Shown here: piece after piece, positions 1 to 6,961 of the stretch
Layout: every line of letters begins with the position of its first letter
Numbering within the stretch: position 1 is the stretch's first letter
The notes under the pieces: generated by a model
Database searches by the model: none
Told to the model about the DNA's origin: nothing
The model's input: only the letters and a program-made list of their open reading frames with translations
Program-made: the position numbers and the translations under genes
Source of the DNA: Actinomycetota bacterium
GTDB lineage: Bacteria > Actinomycetota > Actinomycetes > S36-B12 > UBA5976
DNA length: 9,838 bases
Assembly (NCBI GenBank): GCA_026392535.1
Contig: JAPLBX010000033.1
Span: 1,024-10,861 of the forward strand
Direction of reading: 5' to 3'

Positions 1-2352
1 GTATCTGCTTGTTTCATTCTCTCTGTTGATGACACGATGGATTCAATCCTTAACTGGTACCGCGAAGAAGGATTGATCTTCAAGGGTGGTTCAGGAGCCG
101 GTTTGAACTTGAGCCGTATCCGCTCATCGAAAGAACTACTGCACAGCGGTGGAACCGCAAGTGGTCCAGTTTCTTTCATGCGTGGTGCTGATGCATCAGC
201 TGGAACAATCAAATCAGGTGGCGCAACCCGTCGCGCTGCAAAGATGGTTGTACTTGATGTTGACCATCCAGATATCGAAGAATTCATCGAAACCAAAGTT
301 AATGAAGAAGAAAAGATTCGCGTATTGCGCGATGCTGGCTTCGACATGGACCTTGGCGGAAAAGACATCATCAGTGTTCAATACCAAAACGCAAACAACT
401 CTGTTCGCGTAACTGATGAATTCATGCAGGCAGTAGAAAACGGCACAGACTTCGGTCTTCGCGCCCGATCAACTGGCGAAATCATTGAACATGTGGATGC
501 TAAGAAACTATTCCGCCAACTCAGTGAAGCAGCATGGGCTTGTGCAGATCCAGGTATCCAATACGACGGAACCATCAATGATTGGCACACCAACCCAGAA
601 ACTGGACGCATCACAGCTTCAAATCCATGTTCTGAATACATGAGCTTGGACAATTCATCTTGCAACCTTGCATCATTGAATTTGATGAAGTTCCTAAAGG
701 AAGATGGCTCATTCGACGCAGTTAAGTTTGCTAAGTCGGTTGAATTCATTATTACTGCAATGGATATCTCTATCTGCTTCGCAGATTTCCCAACCGAACC
801 AATCGGTGATACCACTCGCAAATACCGTCAGCTAGGTATTGGTTACGCAAACCTTGGCGCATTGCTAATGGCAACTGGTTTGCCATACGACTCAGAAGGT
901 GGCCGTGCACTTGCTGCATCGATCACTTCTTTGATGACTGGCACTGCATACAAGCGTTCTGCTGAACTTGCAGGTGTGGTTGGTGCATACGAAGGTTACG
1001 CACGTAACGCAAGTGCTCACCAACGCGTAATGCGCAAGCATGCTGCTGCTAGCGATGCACTTCGCTCTGCTTCAACATTAGATGCAGACATCTCACGCCT
1101 TGCTAGCAAGAACTGGGCTGATGGCATCAAGACTGGTGAAAAGAATGGCTGGCGTAACGCACAGGCTTCTGTGCTTGCACCTACCGGCACCATCGGTTTC
1201 ATGATGGACTGCGACACAACCGGAATTGAACCTGACTTCTCATTAGTTAAGTTCAAGAAACTTGTTGGTGGCGGATCTATGCAGATTGTTAACCAAACCA
1301 TTCCAATGGCATTAAACAAGCTTGGATATGCAGACGAAACAGTTGAAGCGATTGTGGAATTCATTGCACAAAATGGTCACGTTATCGATGCACCAGGTTT
1401 GAAGCCAGAACATTACGCAATCTTTGATTGTGCAATGGGCGAACGTGCGATCTCCCCAATGGGTCACGTCCGCATGATGGCTGCTTGCCAACCATTCTTG
1501 TCAGGTGCAATTTCAAAGACTGTAAATATGCCTGAAGATGCATCTGTTGACGAAGTTGAAGAAATTTACTTCCAAGCCTGGAAAATGGGTGTCAAGGCAC
1601 TTGCTATCTACCGCGACAACTGCAAGGTTGGTCAACCACTTTCTGACGCAAAGGCCAAGAAGACTGAAGCACCAGTTGCAACTTCTGTTGCAGCTCAGCC
1701 GATTCGTCGCCGGATGCCAAAGAAGCGCGCAAGCCAAACTGTTTCATTCGCAGTTGGTGGAGCAGAGGGTTACTTAACCGCAGGTTCGTATGAAACTGGC
1801 GAACTTGGTGAAGTGTTCTTGAAGCTAGGTAAGCAAGGTTCAACTCTTGCAGGCGTGATGGATGCATTCTCGATTGCTATCTCAATCGCATTGCAGTTCG
1901 GTGTACCACTAGAAGCATTTGTTTCTAAGTTCACCAACATGCGTTTCGAACCAGCTGGCATGACAGATGATGCAGATATCCGGATGGCTCAATCCATCAT
2001 GGACTACATCTTCCGTCGTTTGGCTCTCGATTACCTACCACTTGAAAAGCGTGCAATGCTCGGCATCTTCACCGCCGAAGAACGTGCGGCTCAAGTTTCA
2101 GGTTACGACACCCCAAGTGCAAGCACTGAAGAAATCGCTGCAGTTGTAGTTAAGGAACTAGAAGACATTAAGCCAGTCGCTGTTCCTGTGACTATCAACA
2201 CTGAAAATGCTCATTCATCAGCTGAATTGCTAGAAGCAATCACTGGCAAAGTGAGCGATGCACCATTGTGCTTCACATGTGGCATCAAGATGCGTCCGTC
2301 AGGTTCCTGCTACGCCTGTGAAGGTTGTGGCAACACCAGTGGCTGCTCTTAA
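1..2352 (+). CDS. nrdJ: Adenosylcobalamin-dependent class II ribonucleoside-diphosphate reductase, 5'-truncated by window edge
   Basis: This enzyme reduces ribonucleotides to deoxyribonucleotides in the cytoplasm using adenosylcobalamin, independently of oxygen. The reading frame is open from base 1, so the gene starts upstream; 783 codons are visible, against roughly 950 residues usual for long NrdJ, so about 170-200 residues are missing. Visible family marks: a Cys in the opening S-A-C-F segment (codon 10-12), probably one of the redox pair; the K-S-G-G-x-T-R-R-A-A-K-M region; the active-site N-P-C-S-E motif (Asn 622-624, thiyl-radical Cys 628-630, Glu 634-636); the A-P-T-G-T-I-G-F segment near 1180; and a Cys-rich tail (C-F-T-C, then C-Y-A-C-E-G-C and a last Cys before the terminal Ser) that re-reduces the active site or binds metal. 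The ATG at 37 is internal, not the start. The gene ends just before a strong terminator, so it is not co-transcribed with the next gene. Identification is firm. Confidence 0.96.
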   Translation, partial: VSACFILSVDDTMDSILNWYREEGLIFKGGSGAGLNLSRIRSSKELLHSGGTASGPVSFMRGADASAGTIKSGGATRRAAKMVVLDVDHPDIEEFIETKVNEEEKIRVLRDAGFDMDLGGKDIISVQYQNANNSVRVTDEFMQAVENGTDFGLRARSTGEIIEHVDAKKLFRQLSEAAWACADPGIQYDGTINDWHTNPETGRITASNPCSEYMSLDNSSCNLASLNLMKFLKEDGSFDAVKFAKSVEFIITAMDISICFADFPTEPIGDTTRKYRQLGIGYANLGALLMATGLPYDSEGGRALAASITSLMTGTAYKRSAELAGVVGAYEGYARNASAHQRVMRKHAAASDALRSASTLDADISRLASKNWADGIKTGEKNGWRNAQASVLAPTGTIGFMMDCDTTGIEPDFSLVKFKKLVGGGSMQIVNQTIPMALNKLGYADETVEAIVEFIAQNGHVIDAPGLKPEHYAIFDCAMGERAISPMGHVRMMAACQPFLSGAISKTVNMPEDASVDEVEEIYFQAWKMGVKALAIYRDNCKVGQPLSDAKAKKTEAPVATSVAAQPIRRRMPKKRASQTVSFAVGGAEGYLTAGSYETGELGEVFLKLGKQGSTLAGVMDAFSIAISIALQFGVPLEAFVSKFTNMRFEPAGMTDDADIRMAQSIMDYIFRRLALDYLPLEKRAMLGIFTAEERAAQVSGYDTPSASTEEIAAVVVKELEDIKPVAVPVTINTENAHSSAELLEAITGKVSDAPLCFTCGIKMRPSGSCYACEGCGNTSGCS

Positions 2353-2364
2353 ATAAACAAACTG

Positions 2365-2403
2365 AAAGTGGGGTCTGTCTAACGACAGGCCCCACTTTTT
2401 GTT
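2365..2403 (+). terminator. Rho-independent terminator of nrdJ
   Basis: A 15-bp stem pairs 2365-2379 (AAAGTGGGGTCTGTC) with 2384-2398, with a single G-U wobble and a 4-nt TAAC loop, starting 12 nt after the nrdJ stop. The 3' arm runs into a T tract (2396-2400) followed by GTTTTG. The complementary strand also offers a T-rich tail, so weak bidirectional action is possible, but the next gene lies on the same strand and the main job is to isolate nrdJ from it. Confidence 0.93.
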
Positions 2404-2460
2404 TTGTTGAAGGATTAAACTAACGATTACCTAAATTTTCTAAACAGAAATTTGCTGATA

Positions 2461-4080
2461 ATGAATTATTTTGTCGATCTCGCAGTTGAACAGCCACTAT
2501 TTCTTCTAACCACGCTCTTAGGGTTAGGCGCGTTCATTGGCAACATCAAGATCAAGGGCATCTCGCTTGGGCCAGCAGGAGTGCTGTTTGCGGCCCTTGC
2601 ATTTAGTGCTTATGACGAGCGGCTAATACTTGCTAAAGATGTCGGATACTTCGGTTTAGCCCTCTTTGCATACATAGTAGGCATTGGTGCTGGTCCTTCC
2701 TTCTTTAGAGCCTTGCGTAGCGGTGGGCGAGTAGTAATTACGATCATGCTGGCCTTAACTGGTGCTGCGGCAGTACTCGTAGGATTTTCAAAGTTAATTG
2801 GTATCGATGGACCTGTTCTATCTGGCATATATGCAGGTGCGCTAACTAACACTCCTGCTTTAGCAGCTAGCCAAGAAATCTGGGTAAATGCCACTGGTGC
2901 AAATTCGCCAATTGTTGGCTATTCAGTTACATATCTTTTCGGCGTGGTTGGCATGTTGATTGCTGCAAACTTTGCCATCAAGAAAGTGTCGGCGAATCCC
3001 CAAGCAGATGAACTTGCGGCTAAACCACCAGAGTTAATTGGCGAAACCATCAGAGTGGATGTGGATGGATTGCCAACGTTGGGCGAGTTGGCAAAGCAAT
3101 ATGAAGACAAGGTTCGTTTCTCACGTGTGATGACTGGTGACAGTCCAGGGCATCGAGGAGTAGTCGACATCGCAACCGATGACCATGCATTGGTTCGTGG
3201 AGATATTGTTACCGTAATTGCAGATCGAGCCACAATTGAGAAATTCACTTCACAAGTTGGCCATTCATCTACAGTTGCGCTAACTCTTGATCGCTCCAAT
3301 TTAGATTTTCGAAGAATTGCAGTGTCGCACCGAAGTGTGGCCGGCAGGCCATTAGGCGACCTTCGACTCGGCCAAAAATATGGTGCAGTGGCAACTCGAA
3401 TTCGCCGGGGTGATGTGGACTTGCTGGCACAAGATGATTTTGTTTTGCAGATTGGTGACCGAGTCCGCGTGGTTGCGAATCAGCTTGGGCTTTCGAAAGT
3501 TGCAAAATTACTTGGCGACTCTGAAAAAGCTGCGAGTGCTTTTTCAATAGTTAGTTTGGCAACTGGCATAACCGCCGGTGTTATTTTGGGATCAATCCCT
3601 TTCCCAATCCCAGGTGGCAGAGTTTTTGAATTCGGCATGGCTGCAGGTCCACTAATTATTGGTCTAATCATGGGCAGAATAGGCAAGACCGGTCGAGTCA
3701 TTTGGTCGCTGCCACACACTGCATCGAGTGCGCTTAGCCTTTTAGGCATGATGTTGTTCTTGGCATATGCCGGTTCCACTGCGGGCCACGCCTTGAGTGA
3801 AGCAATCACGACTCCAGTTGGCTGGCGCTTATTGATTATTGGACTTGCCACAACAGCGACGTCTGCTTTGACCTTTATTTTCTTAGGTAGGTATTTTGCA
3901 AAGACTTACGGACCAAGACTTGCAGGTGTGATGGCAGGTTCACAGACTCAGCCAGCGGTGTTGGCTTATGTGAACGACCAAACACAAGATGATCCGCGGG
4001 TGAATCTTGGTTATGCAGTTGCATACCCAGTAGCAATGATTGTTAAAGTACTTATTGCACCAATCTTGGGCAATTTCTAG
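2461..4080 (+). CDS. SucE/AspT-family (aspartate:alanine exchanger, AAEx) membrane transporter with two RCK_C domains
   Basis: Predicted inner-membrane carrier of the aspartate:alanine exchanger family. Its closest remembered relative is the corynebacterial succinate exporter SucE, which has about the same length (539 residues here). Two homologous membrane halves (about residues 10-172 and 360-537) flank a soluble centre with two RCK_C/TrkA_C-like domains (about 195-265 and 280-350); the second contains T-R-I-R-R-G-D-V-D-L and G-D-R-V-R-V-V-A, also recalled in SucE. Each half carries the family's pore-associated loop: G-A-L-T-N-T-P-A-L-A-A at 126-136 and the related A-G-S-Q-T-Q-P-A-V-L-A-Y at 492-503. 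I chose the ATG at 2461; an in-frame TTG at 2452 adds three residues, and neither has a clear ribosome binding site. The gene stands alone between the nrdJ terminator and a convergent gene. The substrate is inferred: a dicarboxylate such as succinate, or amino acids such as aspartate, are the candidates. Confidence 0.88.
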   Translation: MNYFVDLAVEQPLFLLTTLLGLGAFIGNIKIKGISLGPAGVLFAALAFSAYDERLILAKDVGYFGLALFAYIVGIGAGPSFFRALRSGGRVVITIMLALTGAAAVLVGFSKLIGIDGPVLSGIYAGALTNTPALAASQEIWVNATGANSPIVGYSVTYLFGVVGMLIAANFAIKKVSANPQADELAAKPPELIGETIRVDVDGLPTLGELAKQYEDKVRFSRVMTGDSPGHRGVVDIATDDHALVRGDIVTVIADRATIEKFTSQVGHSSTVALTLDRSNLDFRRIAVSHRSVAGRPLGDLRLGQKYGAVATRIRRGDVDLLAQDDFVLQIGDRVRVVANQLGLSKVAKLLGDSEKAASAFSIVSLATGITAGVILGSIPFPIPGGRVFEFGMAAGPLIIGLIMGRIGKTGRVIWSLPHTASSALSLLGMMLFLAYAGSTAGHALSEAITTPVGWRLLIIGLATTATSALTFIFLGRYFAKTYGPRLAGVMAGSQTQPAVLAYVNDQTQDDPRVNLGYAVAYPVAMIVKVLIAPILGNF

Positions 4081-4457
4081 TAATTAATTTCTGCCCAGAA
4101 GTGATCTCGTTGGCGGGTTACAGTTAAAGTGCCATTTTTAGTTTTGCCATTGTCTTTAGTGACAAAAACTGGGCACTTCACCGATCCATCTTCTTCAAAG
4201 CAAGCAGATTCAGTATTCCAAGGCATCATGTAATTGTCATTGGAAAGGCGCACAGTTCCAATTGGTGCCCAGGTTGAAAGGTCTGCTTTCCAATGAAGCA
4301 CTTCAACCCGCTCTGCACTCTTAACATCGCCTTCGACGCAAGCTGCAGTTGCAATCATGTAAATCTCATCAACGTCGGCTGCTTGCAAGATAACTTGATT
4401 CAAGTATTCGACATTTATGCTTTCGCTTGAGCAGGTTACGTATGAATCTTTGGCCAC
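4077..4457 (-). CDS. Hypothetical small cysteine-containing protein, probable body of a frameshifted lipoprotein
   Basis: I do not recognise a family. The readable frame from a GTG at 4457 gives 126 residues, has no ribosome binding site before it, and starts inside a 7-bp hairpin (4452-4470), so it is a poor start. The frame is open further upstream to 4535, with no usual start codon there. Four cysteines (residues 9, 40, 86, 95) could form two disulfides, which suits an extracytoplasmic protein. The sequence is Trp/Tyr-rich with alternating polar and hydrophobic stretches in its second half, suggesting beta structure. A perfect lipoprotein signal peptide sits immediately upstream in another frame (separate entry). 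Removing one base between 4535 and 4516 would join them into a 166-residue lipoprotein. The gene follows crtB by 24 nt on the same strand and its stop overlaps the transporter stop by 4 nt. That it is a real coding region, perhaps broken, is likely; its function is unknown. Confidence 0.6.
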   Translation of the reverse strand: MAKDSYVTCSSESINVEYLNQVILQAADVDEIYMIATAACVEGDVKSAERVEVLHWKADLSTWAPIGTVRLSNDNYMMPWNTESACFEEDGSVKCPVFVTKDNGKTKNGTLTVTRQRDHFWAEINY

Positions 4458-4515
4458 AGGTTTTGTGGCCTGAGCCTTATCTAGGAGAAGGTGAGTTTGA
4501 TGAGGTTGGGTCGGC

Positions 4516-4578
4516 CTATGAGTTTGAACAAGCCGCTAGCAGTAATGCACAGGTAATAATTGTCAATGATTTACGCAT
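4516..4578 (-). pseudogene. Out-of-frame lipoprotein signal peptide, the 5' part of the gene at 4077-4457
   Basis: From the ATG at 4578 the minus strand encodes M-R-K-S-L-T-I-I-T-C-A-L-L-L-A-A-C-S-N-S and then TAG (4518-4516). This is a complete signal peptidase II signal: positive n-region (R2, K3), hydrophobic core, and lipobox L14-A15-A16-C17. Past the TAG the same frame reads a Ser/Pro-rich stretch until a TAA. The downstream 126-residue body lies one base away (+1), and its frame is closed upstream by a TAG at 4538-4536. The frame change therefore has to fall between 4535 and 4516. A single extra base (or two missing) explains everything. It may be a true pseudogene, a sequencing or assembly error, or, less likely, recoding. 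Confidence 0.62.
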
Positions 4579-4584
4579 AGGAGT

Positions 4585-4590
4585 AGCGTA
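4585..4590 (-). promoter_or_regulatory. -10-like hexamer for leaderless transcription of the lipoprotein gene
   Basis: TACGCT on the minus strand lies exactly 6 nt before the ATG at 4578, fits TANNNT, and no Shine-Dalgarno sequence precedes the ATG. This is the spacing expected when the transcript begins at or next to the start codon, as is common in Actinobacteria. The same arrangement (TACCTT, 6 nt, GTG) occurs before crtE. There is no good -35 match, so the gene may simply be read through from crtB, 24 nt upstream. Confidence 0.28.
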
Positions 4591-4602
4591 ACCGCGAATG
4601 CT

Positions 4603-5508
4603 TTATCTCAACTTGATGGCTTGCAGCCAGGCTCGGCCAGCTACCGTCATCTTTCTAAACATGGACACTTTTGCCCGTTTTCTAAAGACGTCGAAATCAA
4701 TCTTCTCCACCTCATCTGCAATTTGGCAGTAGAGAATTCGGGCCGCATCGATACAAGGCTGGCTAGCAGGGCTTAGGAGTGAAATACCCGCGCGAGAGCT
4801 CTTTTCTAGGTCGTGCACTCTTGCAATTTGAAAGCGCAATGCGTTGCGCAGGTCATCGGTGACTTTGCCTGTTTCAAGGGTTTGTGGTGTGACACCGAAT
4901 TGACGCAATTCTGACAGTGGCAGATATATCCGACCGCGCTCTAAGTCTTCGCCGACATCGCGGATGAAATTTGCAAGTTGAAAAGCAATTCCGAGATCGG
5001 TCGCATACTTATAGGCGTCATTGCTAGAGGGTTCGAGGATTGGAACCATCTGTAAGCCAATAACAGCAGCCGAACCGTAGACATATTCATATAAGTCATC
5101 AAAAGTTTCATATGAGGTTGTGGTTAAGTCCATCTTCATTGAGTGAATGAAGGCTTCAAAGTGAGCTTTGGGGATGTTGAATTTCTTAGCGGTATAAATA
5201 GTTGCTTTGCAAATCTCATCTTCACTTGTGCCAGAATCAAAATCTTCAAGAAACTTATCACTCCAGGATGTTAGCCATTCGGCCTTTTGCTCACCGGTTA
5301 GGGTTGATGAAAGATCGTCAACAATTTCGTCTGCGTATCTAGCAAATCCATAGAGTGCATGGACAAATGGCCGTTTTTCTGGAGCCAACAAAAGCGTGGC
5401 CAGATAGTAAGTCTTTCCGTGAGCGGAATTGAGTATGCGACATTTTTCAAAGGAATCTTGCAAGGCAGGATCAGTGATTCCAGCAGCTAATAGCTCTCTA
5501 CGAGACAT
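4603..5508 (-). CDS. crtB: Phytoene synthase (15-cis-phytoene synthase, squalene/phytoene synthase family)
   Basis: Condenses two geranylgeranyl diphosphates head-to-head, through prephytoene diphosphate, to phytoene, the first committed C40 carotenoid step, at the cytoplasmic membrane face. From the ATG at 5508 it has 301 residues, a normal length. Both Mg-diphosphate binding motifs are present: D60-E-I-V-D64 (within Y-A-D-E-I-V-D-D) and D184-V-G-E-D188, followed by L-E-R-G-R-I-Y-L-P. The N-terminal M-S-R-R-E-L-L-A-A-G-I-T resembles starts of actinobacterial CrtB. An upstream in-frame TTG (5526) would add six residues, but the ATG at 5508 has GGAG (5519-5516) at a 7-nt spacing, so I prefer it. 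The gene overlaps the 3' end of the glycosyltransferase gene by 11 nt, implying translational coupling within the crtE-crtI-GT-crtB operon. Squalene synthase is the main alternative in the family; the neighbours CrtE and CrtI favour phytoene. Confidence 0.93.
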   Translation of the reverse strand: MSRRELLAAGITDPALQDSFEKCRILNSAHGKTYYLATLLLAPEKRPFVHALYGFARYADEIVDDLSSTLTGEQKAEWLTSWSDKFLEDFDSGTSEDEICKATIYTAKKFNIPKAHFEAFIHSMKMDLTTTSYETFDDLYEYVYGSAAVIGLQMVPILEPSSNDAYKYATDLGIAFQLANFIRDVGEDLERGRIYLPLSELRQFGVTPQTLETGKVTDDLRNALRFQIARVHDLEKSSRAGISLLSPASQPCIDAARILYCQIADEVEKIDFDVFRKRAKVSMFRKMTVAGRAWLQAIKLR

Positions 5509-6961
5509 GCATTTGCTCCAGATCAAAAATTTCGCGATTCTCTTTAAACTTCATAACAGAAAATATGCTAACTACAACTAAGAGACTAAACAAGATTTCA
5601 GGGCTGGTGATTGCCGAGTCTCGAACTGCCACTGCTTCAATAATGGAATAGGCCACTACGAGGAGTGTTCCGTAGACCGATATTTGCATAGATAGTTTTG
5701 ACTTTAACCCACTTGCTGCGAACAGGGCAAGTGGCCAAAGGAAATACCAAGGAAAGACAACTGGGCTAAGCAAAATCATGCATGCCAATGCTAATCCGGC
5801 TTTGCGGGTGCCAGATATCTCATTCTTGTTCAATGCCAACTTAGCCACATAAACAGCTGAAACCAATAAACCAGCAAATCGAATCACTTGGAAGATGTTC
5901 TGACCCAAATCAAAACCAAACCAATCAAGAGATTTTGCAGCAAGTTCACTAACCAAACTAATTGGTGCAGCCAAATTCAACACTTCTCCCGGTGTGGAAA
6001 TGGCATTTAGCCAACCAAATCCAGTCGCGGTAACTGCGCCAAGAATTGCTAATGCGCCACCTGCGACTGAAAAAGAGATTGCCCATTCCTTAATCCGCTG
6101 AGCCCAGCTAAATACTGGGGTTTTAGAAATAGCTAAGAATGGCAGAGCAATGAGAGCTATTGGTTTAATTGCAATAGCAAAAGCAAGGGTCAAAGACGCC
6201 ACCAATAATCTTTTTTCGTGCGCATAAACAAAAGCCCACACTAGAGCCGCAATCATTACAGAGTCATTGTGAACTGCGTTTATCAAATGCAAAATTGTGA
6301 TTGGATTTAATACTGCTAGCCAGATCGCAAAGTTTGCGGAGATATTGTGAATCTTTGCTAGGCGGTTTAGTCCGTAGATAGTCACGATGAAAGCCAAAAT
6401 ATTTATAGCTCGCAAAATAACCACGCCCAGATAAAGATTGTCTTGAGATATCCAGGCTGAGAGCTTTTCTATTTGCAGATAAATAGCACCGTAAGGAGTT
6501 GTGGTTTCCGCCCACATCGGATCGATTCCAAATCTGAACCATTGATCTAACTTTGCTACGCCATCTTCGTACGGGTTAAATCCACGTAGCTGCAAGTGCC
6601 CTTGAGCGATATATGAATAAACATCTCGTGAAAACAACGGCGGCATGAAAAGTGATGGCACGCTAGCTGAAAGAGCAAAACGTGCAAGTTCGCGCGGGCT
6701 ATGCACATCATGCTCAATGTTTAGCCACATTAAAGTCAATAAGAGCGCGCCAAGAAATAGTGAACTAATCCCAATGAGACGCCCATACTCCGTTAGCCGC
6801 ATGATCGCGAACACAGGATTAGATTCAATGTCGAAGTTTGGGGTTAGCCAACCAAGTGACATCGAACTTATTGCCAGCAGAATCCCTGCAACCAAAAACC
6901 CCAGTGATGGTTTGCGAGTGATCAAGTTAGCGCCAAGCTCGAGACTTGTAAGCCGGGTCAA
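5498..6961 (-). CDS. MptA/MptB-like polyprenol-phosphomannose-dependent alpha-1,6-mannosyltransferase (GT-C fold)
   Basis: Polytopic membrane glycosyltransferase of 487 residues with about 11-13 hydrophobic segments. In the family, the enzyme takes mannose from polyprenyl-phosphate-mannose outside the membrane and extends the alpha-1,6-mannan backbone of lipomannan-type lipoglycans. Visible family marks (residues counted from 6961): S111-R-D-V-Y-S-Y with the GT-C Asp113 after the second or third membrane segment, G127-F-N-P-Y, T-T-P-Y-G near 154-158, H231-N-D, a lone Lys266 in a membrane segment, and P404-W-Y. The start is uncertain: TTG 6961 overlaps crtI by 35 nt; TTG 6925, just after the crtI stop, gives a neat short positive N-terminus before the first membrane helix; the first ATG would remove most of that helix. 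It sits between crtI and crtB and overlaps both. A polyprenyl synthase next to mptA is also known in mycobacteria and corynebacteria. A carotenoid-modifying role is possible but unsupported by motif. Confidence 0.8.
   Translation of the reverse strand: MTRLTSLELGANLITRKPSLGFLVAGILLAISSMSLGWLTPNFDIESNPVFAIMRLTEYGRLIGISSLFLGALLLTLMWLNIEHDVHSPRELARFALSASVPSLFMPPLFSRDVYSYIAQGHLQLRGFNPYEDGVAKLDQWFRFGIDPMWAETTTPYGAIYLQIEKLSAWISQDNLYLGVVILRAINILAFIVTIYGLNRLAKIHNISANFAIWLAVLNPITILHLINAVHNDSVMIAALVWAFVYAHEKRLLVASLTLAFAIAIKPIALIALPFLAISKTPVFSWAQRIKEWAISFSVAGGALAILGAVTATGFGWLNAISTPGEVLNLAAPISLVSELAAKSLDWFGFDLGQNIFQVIRFAGLLVSAVYVAKLALNKNEISGTRKAGLALACMILLSPVVFPWYFLWPLALFAASGLKSKLSMQISVYGTLLVVAYSIIEAVAVRDSAITSPEILFSLLVVVSIFSVMKFKENREIFDLEQMHVS
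5516..5519 (-). promoter_or_regulatory. Shine-Dalgarno GGAG of crtB
   Basis: GGAG on the minus strand lies inside the last codons of the upstream glycosyltransferase gene, 7 nt before the ATG at 5508. It is the clearest ribosome binding site in the window and decides the crtB start in favour of 5508 over the TTG at 5526, which would place the site inside the coding sequence. Confidence 0.75.

Noticed and set aside
2401..2460. Promoter for the transporter gene
   Set aside because: A TAAATT at 2432-2437 could be a -10, but the only TTG-like -35 is at a 19-nt spacing and matches poorly. Too weak to list as a feature.
4452..4470. Hairpin GGCCACA-N5-TGTGGCC
   Set aside because: The stem is only 7 bp, has no T tract, and falls within the repaired lipoprotein reading frame. 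It is about 46 nt past the frame-change interval, too far to be a typical frameshift stimulator.
4516..4535. Programmed +1 frameshifting as the explanation for the split lipoprotein
   Set aside because: The stop-codon context (AAC TCA TAG G) does not resemble the known prfB-type slippery site, and there is no Shine-Dalgarno-like stimulator just upstream. A simple indel is more economical, though recoding is not excluded.
4442..4591. A 49-codon plus-strand frame beginning at ATG 4442
   Set aside because: It lies antisense to the lipoprotein signal peptide and the start of its body, which are far better supported; no ribosome binding site and no recognisable product.
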